Origin: Rhizophagus sp. LPA8_4_AMF
Lineage: Eukaryota; Glomeromycota; Glomeromycetes; Glomerales; Glomeraceae
Assembly (NCBI GenBank): GCA_021464525.1
Contig: JADRCO010000735.1
Coordinates: 1-27,302, forward strand
Length of the DNA stretch: 27,302 nucleotides
Reading direction: 5' to 3'
The notes beneath the pieces are model-generated. The model saw only the letters and a program-made list of their open reading frames with translations, did not search any database and was not told where the DNA came from. This document shows, one piece after another, positions 21,274 to 27,302 of this stretch (positions are counted from its first letter, which is position 1; the number at the start of each line of letters is the position of its first letter). A program made the position numbers and the translations under genes.

Positions 21274-22374
21274 ATCTAGAGAATTCGCCTTGGTCAGTAA
21301 ACTAATATAGAAAGGCTTATAATCCTTATGTATATTAAAAACAAACAACTATGTTTTGGATGAACTAATAAAAATACCGATGGATAACTGTTTGATCTTT
21401 AGATTATCTGTACATTCCCTTTTCTATTTCACTACTTATTATTTAAGAAAATAACATTTATATATTGCTGTGGATCCCTCCCAGAAAAACTATTAAAAAA
21501 AAACATGTGCATACCAGCCGATAAAATATTAATTCCATATTATATACTATCTCGCTGTTGTTTCCTAGACCATAAATAAATGAGGCTAATTATGAGTTTT
21601 TTTCTAAATAGATTTTAGTCGATTACTACAGATTTTGTATTATTTGTATTTATAAAACAAACGTCATCTTTGAGTTTATATTATACGATTGATGAGCATG
21701 TCTCAGCATGATTCTACGTATAAACTAAATAAATATTTCTCCTCTAAATAATTCGACCCTATAGGATCATACTATTTTGTTTGACCGATATTTTCATCAA
21801 TAGTTAATCACCGTACAATATTGAATGTCAATAGTTAATACAACACCGTATAATATATCTGTATTATTTGTTCAGGTAAATTATTGAAATTTAATAGTTT
21901 ACTATTTATATAAATAGCTTATAGAAGTGTAGTATATATAAGTTCAGTTACTTTAGTATTTGATTGATGAATTATTAAAAGATGGTAGGTTCTAATTCAT
22001 TAATTTGTTTAAATTTCACTAACTTTGCCATACCATTGATGAAATATTTCTCTCAAAATATTCAGCAGTTGATGGATACATTTAGTTTGGATGTTTTATT
22101 AACGTCCGGTACAACCCACAAAAATTTTTTAAATCTGTGAAAATTTTAAATCAGAATTTTTTTTTGGACATGACGCAGCAAATTTCTAGCAAATTTTATA
22201 AACTTTGGAAATTTATTAAAGACATTACATTTTTCAATAATCCAATAATCCTTTATTCCAGTAATCATTTACATTTTTTTTTTAATACCAATCTCTTTTT
22301 TTATTATTCTAAATAGTATATATACGAACTTTCTGGCTCTTTTAAAGAAATACGTATTAACGTAACTAATATAT
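21274..22374. other. AT-rich non-coding region
   Basis: No gene is supported, although short coding-like patches may exist near 22010-22090. Two similar ATCACCGTACAATA/ACACCGTATAATA words lie near 21808 and 21843. Confidence 0.35.
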
Positions 22375-22523
22375 CTGGTCAAATGCTCCTCCTGAAAATT
22401 TCCGAAAAGCTTTTTGTGCGCATGAAATAATTTATCATGTGATTTTTAAGTCCATTGATAATCCACAAAATTTATCGCCAAGTAATGACTGGTCTGCTTA
22501 TTCCTGTTTCGCGATATTGAAAT
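22375..22523 (+). pseudogene. Coding-like remnant of unknown family
   Basis: About 49 codons are open and have mixed, protein-like composition, including APPENFRKAFCAHEIIYHVI and SPSNDWSAYSCFAILK, ending in TAA at 22521-22523. There is no start codon. It may be an old exon of the decayed sequence at 22859-23180. No family was recognised. Confidence 0.35.
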
Positions 22524-22858
22524 AATTGTTTGGTTTATTAACTATAAAAAAAAAAAATTATTTGGTTAAGAATGAGTATGTGCGCTTGTTATTCTTTTCA
22601 GAATATTTTTTCATAGTTTCTTTCCTTCTAGATATGAAAGTTAATAAGGTATTATTTTATATTTTTTTTTGTATTTTTTTTTTTTTAACCTTTCTTTCGG
22701 TTATAGCCCTTCCTTCGTGGAAGTGCAACGACCCTCCTTTAGTAGGACTGTAGGAGTGCAATTTTTATAGATTCTTCTATAGTAGATATGCTTTTAATTG
22801 AAAAAAACAATTGGAATATTTCAAGATAAACATGTAACTCAATTCTTTTTTTTTAGAA

Positions 22859-23180
22859 GTACCTATTAACTTACCTCGCGGTAAACCTAAATAAAGATCA
22901 GTACAGTTTGAAAGTGAACTTTATGAAATAAATAATATGACTATTGACAAAGGATTATGGCCAATTTCATCAACTAACTTCGTATTTCCAACTGTGCCTT
23001 TTATTTTATTGATAAAGCTGTGTTTCCAGCTAAACAGGCACTAGTTAATGGGATTGGAACTCTTACCGCCCCGGATAACAGCGCAGATTGAGACTGGGCC
23101 AGACCAATCGTTATAGTTTCCAAATGTCAGATGAGTTCACGTCATAAAAACAATGGATCAGAAAGTGTGTGTATTAAGTG
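22859..23180 (+). pseudogene. Decayed coding sequence of unknown family
   Basis: After a plausible acceptor (TTTTTAG at 22856), an open frame reads VPINLPRGKPK, a stop at 22892-22894, then RSVQFESELYEINNMTIDKG and following residues. Near 22990 the sense-like frame shifts to one containing FYFIDKAVFPAKQALVNGIG until TGA near 23087. It then continues open with DWARPIVIVSKCQMSSRHKN to about 23180. Amino-acid composition is protein-like and GC content is higher than in the flanks. Two stops and a shift indicate a pseudogene. The family is not recognised. Confidence 0.45.
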
Positions 23181-25430
23181 TAAGTATTTTGTTTATTTAT
23201 TTGTAATTTTAATGATGATTGTTTTTTTTTCTACATGACCATTTCTAATCTATTTTGCAAAAATTTTTTAATCTTGTTATTAGGCCATTATTACCCTAAT
23301 CTATTTTACTTCAATCCTACATTTCATCATAAATTAAAAACAAACTTTTTTTGATTTTAATGTTAGTAATGGTTCAAATTGACCTATCAAATTTATTGAG
23401 TCATAATACCAATCATCATGTTTAATATAGAAGAACAATTAAGTATATTATAATGTACAATTTAAAATGAAAATATTATATTTTTTAGAGTTCTAATTTG
23501 TCATGCAGGACAATGAAAACTCCATTACTTGTTCTGTATTGACAAAATTACTTAACAACAACTTAACCAAGAAAAATTTTCTATGCTATTTTTAAAAAGA
23601 AGTAAGTGACATATTAATTATTTATATGATTATATATTTGCCTGATACAAAGAATTTACTAATAATGTATTAGGTATATTAGGATTAGAGAATATTAAAA
23701 GCAATTAAAATTAGTGCTTCTTTCACAAATTTTTTCAAATGGCAGCAGTACTAGTACCTTTCCAATAATAGCAACCAGCACAATTTCAATAGATAGTAAA
23801 TGCTGCCATACAATTAATTAGAAAAAGATGAAATTTAAATTGGCAGTTGAACGATTGGCACCTAGTTGGGTTAGGGTTAGAGTTAAAAGATTATAGTTAG
23901 AATTAGAGCTAGGATTAGAGTTAGGATTGAGAATTAAGTCAGAATTTAATATTCATGACAGATTCAGATATGGATGAATGAAGAAAAATATCAGAAGAAG
24001 GCAATGGAAGAAGTGTGCAGATGAAACTAAAGAATTCTCTATAGACGAGGGAAATGATGATAAGATTCTGGTTAATTTTGTGTAATTTAACTCCATTTGG
24101 TCCTAGTATTAATAGACCAAGTGCAATAAATATACTTTAAACATTTTTGGGCATCAGGAATTATAACATATTTTTTTGTTAATTCCTTTCCAACATTAGT
24201 GTTACTACAGAAGACCTATAATTGACAAGTTGATAATATTGATTGCATCTAATTATTTCTAATGAAATTGGAGAAATTAAAAAGAATATCATAAATGCAT
24301 GGAAGGGATTTTGGCTATTACTAATATGATTGGCTATCCTTAACTGTGCAGTGATGGAATATTTTTCTGATATAAAAAGGAATTATCACTCTTAATATTA
24401 ATTCTGATTCATAAGTAATATCAGAAAATAAAGATATTGGATTATAAAAGCATATTTTAACAAATATGATATTAAAATAAAAATGGTGATGATGATGAAA
24501 AGGATCCATCAAGACAAGTTGAAACAAATAAACAAGTTACATGAAAATCCTTTAATCATATTTACTAAAATTTAAGAATCAAGTATGTCTTGCAAGGTAA
24601 ATATCATTGCTAATATTACAGTTATCTCTTTCTAAATATTGTCATAGTATTTCAAAGTTAATTTTAAAATACTTTAAAAAACATTTTATATAGAAAATAA
24701 TCAAGACCAGAAACAATATAAAAACAATGAATTAAAATAAGATATAAATTATGGTTTAAAAATTACAATTATATCATACAACTAATATTATTTATATAAA
24801 TGAATTATTAGAGTTTTGGAATGGAATTGAAAATTCCATTTAGCATTAATATAATATACAGTGGCTTCCAAAAAAAATGCACCAAAATTTTTTAAATCTT
24901 AAATTATATATTTTTTGATCATATGATATTATACGAACTTAATATTTACATTATATATAGTATAATATTAGATCTTCATAATACATTAATTTTAATGGAA
25001 CTTAATAATATAAGGCAGATCATTTTAATCACATGATTTATTGTTAAGCGCACTTTTGATATTTTTAATAAATTACATGTTTTATAAAAATTTTTAATAT
25101 TTTTTATTATAAATTATATGATGAATTAAATATTAAATGGTCTAAAATTATTAAAAAAAACATTATTTTGATAGTTTATTAATTAATTTATATAGTTAAT
25201 ATAATTAATTAGTTAACATATTAATTTATATGAAATTTTAAAATTAGTAGTGATATAATTATAAAACATCTTAAAGAAAAGTAATTTTTTTATTACATTA
25301 TTAAACTTTATTGATAAAAGAATTATAATAGTTTTCTTTTTTGTCATAATCAGATCAGTAGGTCAGAAGTGATTAACTGTCAAAAATTGTAATGATCTTT
25401 ATTTTACATAAATTTTTTATATTTCATTAA
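23181..25430. other. Long AT-rich non-coding region
   Basis: No gene is supported. It contains the telomere-like tract at 23866-23935. A TACAGTGGCTTCCAAAAA end at 24857 resembles Tc1/mariner termini but has no partner. Confidence 0.4.
23866..23935 (+). repeat. Degenerate TTAGGG-like tract
   Basis: GGGTTAGGGTTAGAGTTA opens the tract. Variants GTTAG, ATTAG, GCTAGG, GTTAGG and ATTGAG then follow at roughly 6-nt spacing. TTAGGG is the usual telomere repeat of many fungi, so this may be an interstitial, mutated telomeric stretch. A simple GTTAGA-type minisatellite is the alternative. Confidence 0.55.
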
Positions 25431-25715
25431 TAACTCCGCATCCAGTGGTCACAGAAGGATGAAACACAGATTATTAGAATCGTCTTATTGAGACGAATTC
25501 AATGGTACTAGTTTTGTACTTCTATGTATGATAAATATTGAGTTATTTACAAAAATATAACAGATCAGCATTTTTTTACATTTACTGTATTGCACAGTCA
25601 TTTTGACGTCTAACTCCGCATCCAGTAGTTACAGAAGGATGAACTACAGCTCATTGGAATCATCTTATAGAGACGAATCCAATGGTAGTAGATACATATT
25701 TCTAGATGTGATAAA
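25431..25715. repeat. Direct repeat, two diverged copies 180 bp apart
   Basis: Copy 1 starts at 25431 and copy 2 at 25611, both with TAACTCCGCATCCAGT, and stay similar for about 105 bp (CACAGAAGGATGAA/TACAGAAGGATGAA, GAGACGAATTCAATGG/GAGACGAATCCAATGG). The rest of each 180-bp period is not obviously alike. No long open frame spans both copies. Confidence 0.75.
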
Positions 25716-27302
25716 TGAGGAACAAGACTGCAATATAATTAAATTAGTGTTTTTGTTTTTGATTACTTTCCATTAATACACATGTGCTATTTCCATCTCC
25801 TCCAACATAAGAGATTGACTTCCAATATTGCTGATACCGCTTGCGTAGAAACAGAAAATGAAACATATTAAAAAATTCATAATACATTTTTATTATTTTC
25901 TTTGTGTCATAGAATAAACCTAATTTAATTCGTAGGCCTTGCCTAGATTGTGTGATCATTGTAATGTTGGCTAACCGTTCATAATTCTGGCCAAGCCATG
26001 GAAGTGAAATACCTATTGGCTCTGTCCAGTTACACTATATTCTTATACTATATGTTATATGTAGTTAGACAATATATTTGTAAAACACATGAAATAAAGC
26101 AACTGTGATCCCTGGGTCATAATCTCATAGTTGGGCAATTTTTTGTATTTTAAACATCCTTGTAAAAAATGAATGGTGAATTAATCTCATTAGATGATTG
26201 CTAAAAAAATGGAGTTGAACTGTACAAGAATTTGAAGATAATATTGGTGGTCATCATTTTTTTGAAGGATGTTTATCATCGATGAGAATGTAGCTAAATC
26301 AGATTATTGTTATTCCATAACTTAGGAATTAACTAAAAAAGAATAACTTTTTTACATTTATTGTAAACTGGTATTATGTATAATATGTAAGTATGTGATC
26401 CACCAAGTCATTTTTTACATTGAATAAAGTATGTATTTGGTCTGTACAAGAAAAGCTTTCAGAGAAAGGAGTGTATGAAGTTTTAATTATTGATGGAGGA
26501 GAAAAATCAAAAATTTCAGACTCAGTAGTAAGTTGAATTAACAACAAAGATCAATGTTTTGTATTGCTATGCGAAAAAATACAATTGCAATATTTTATTG
26601 AAATACTTTTATTGCTCTGAATATTAGATTTTATTGAATCAACATCAGAACTTGTAGGTCTTTTTATCTGACTATGTATCTATCTTTCATGGAATTTACA
26701 ATAGTCCAAAATTTTAATCTTGAAAAAGTTCTCTTACGTAATAATTTTTTGTATCTATTTGGAAAAATATATGGTGGAAATATCAGTTAATTTATTTCAG
26801 ATTATAGAAGCATGTGGATATTAGATCAGGTAGTATGAATAACAGAAAGGAACTTTCATTTTATGGCGTTACTCCAATAATATTTTATTAGTTAGATGCA
26901 TTAATATTATCTCTTTAATATATATCTCATTAATAAAGAAAGTATTTGCTATGTTTAAGCATCTTCAAAAAGCGTCTTCTTATTGGTTTGGATATTATTG
27001 AAAAGCTCTTTACCAAGCCGAGTTTTACCTACATGCAATATTTTAGAGATAGATAAAAAACATGCATAAATTATTTGGAACATCCAAAAAAAAAATATCC
27101 ATACCTATTCCAGGTGCTTCTCCACAAATCACATTATATTATTGTCCAGAGCGAATGCGAAGGACTATATATGATTCTGCAAAGTAAATCAAATAGTGTC
27201 ACGTGATGGTTTCTGGTTGTCCGCACGCATCACGTCTCTAAATTTTGTGCTACATTAATAATGACAAAACAATAACACCGATCTAAAATTAGAATTTAGA
27301 AT
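25716..27302. other. AT-rich region with scattered coding-like patches
   Basis: No complete gene is supported. Coding-like patches lie at 26403-26530 (plus strand, listed separately). Another, near 27100-27187 (plus strand), is open for about 30 codons with PIPGASPQITLYYCPERMRR before TAA. A minus-strand frame at 25744-25959 has weak protein character at its 3' half only. TCACGTGA occurs near 27201. Confidence 0.35.
26403..26530 (+). pseudogene. Possible isolated exon or coding remnant
   Basis: The plus strand is open from just after TGA at about 26397 and reads KVCIWSVQEKLSEKGVYEVL then IIDGGEKSKISDSVV. It is followed directly by GTAAGT, a strong donor. An acceptor could be AATAAAG near 26430. 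No connecting exon was found on either side, and no family was recognised. Confidence 0.3.

Noticed and set aside
24321..24527. Minus-strand frame with a His run
   Set aside because: The His run comes from a GATGATGAT tract, and the rest has no protein-like pattern.
24857..24890. TACAGTGGCTTCCAAAAA, similar to a Tc1/mariner end
   Set aside because: No reverse-complement partner and no transposase trace were found within the next kilobase.

Overview
The window looks like nuclear DNA of an arbuscular mycorrhizal fungus, most likely Rhizophagus or a close Glomeromycotina relative. This is inferred from several traits: very AT-rich sequence, long A/T homopolymers, spliced genes with short GT-AG introns of about 65-100 nt, duplicated tyrosine-kinase-like (TKL) protein kinases with a CxxC...CxxC cluster ahead of the kinase domain, and many small or decayed mobile elements. 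No species-level call can be made from sequence alone.

Layout. (1) Bases 1-491: the 3' end of a spliced gene ending in a charged coiled coil. (2) 839-1320: a decayed fragment resembling the protein-primed family B DNA polymerase of Polinton/Maverick elements, interrupted at its 3' end by a perfect 55-nt foldback. (3) 2700-4100: a cluster of GTCCAA/TTGGAC hexamers and an intact-looking 188-bp inverted-repeat element (MITE). (4) 4609-9632: a kinase cluster. Kinase unit A (4609-5973) and kinase unit B (6322-8253) are joined by two small exons with compatible phases, so the locus reads as a two-kinase gene broken by one missing base near 5960. A third unit C (about 8764-9632) is a fossil that has lost most of its kinase domain. 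(5) 10085-13051: a satellite-like tandem array of about 420-bp monomers, part of which is organised as an 855-bp dimeric higher-order repeat. (6) 14687-16329: a four-exon gene for a seven-transmembrane, GPCR-like protein with a long Asn-rich third intracellular loop. (7) 16330-27302: mostly AT-rich non-coding DNA with a second TACCGTATA-ended element, an extreme A/T foldback, degenerate TTAGGG-like repeats, a 180-bp-spaced direct repeat and scattered coding remnants.

The intact coding content points to signalling: kinases that would phosphorylate Ser/Thr (or Tyr) substrates and a membrane receptor. Nothing in the sequence shows that they work together. The most unusual structures are the broken two-kinase gene, the higher-order satellite array and the family of elements ending in TACCGTATA.
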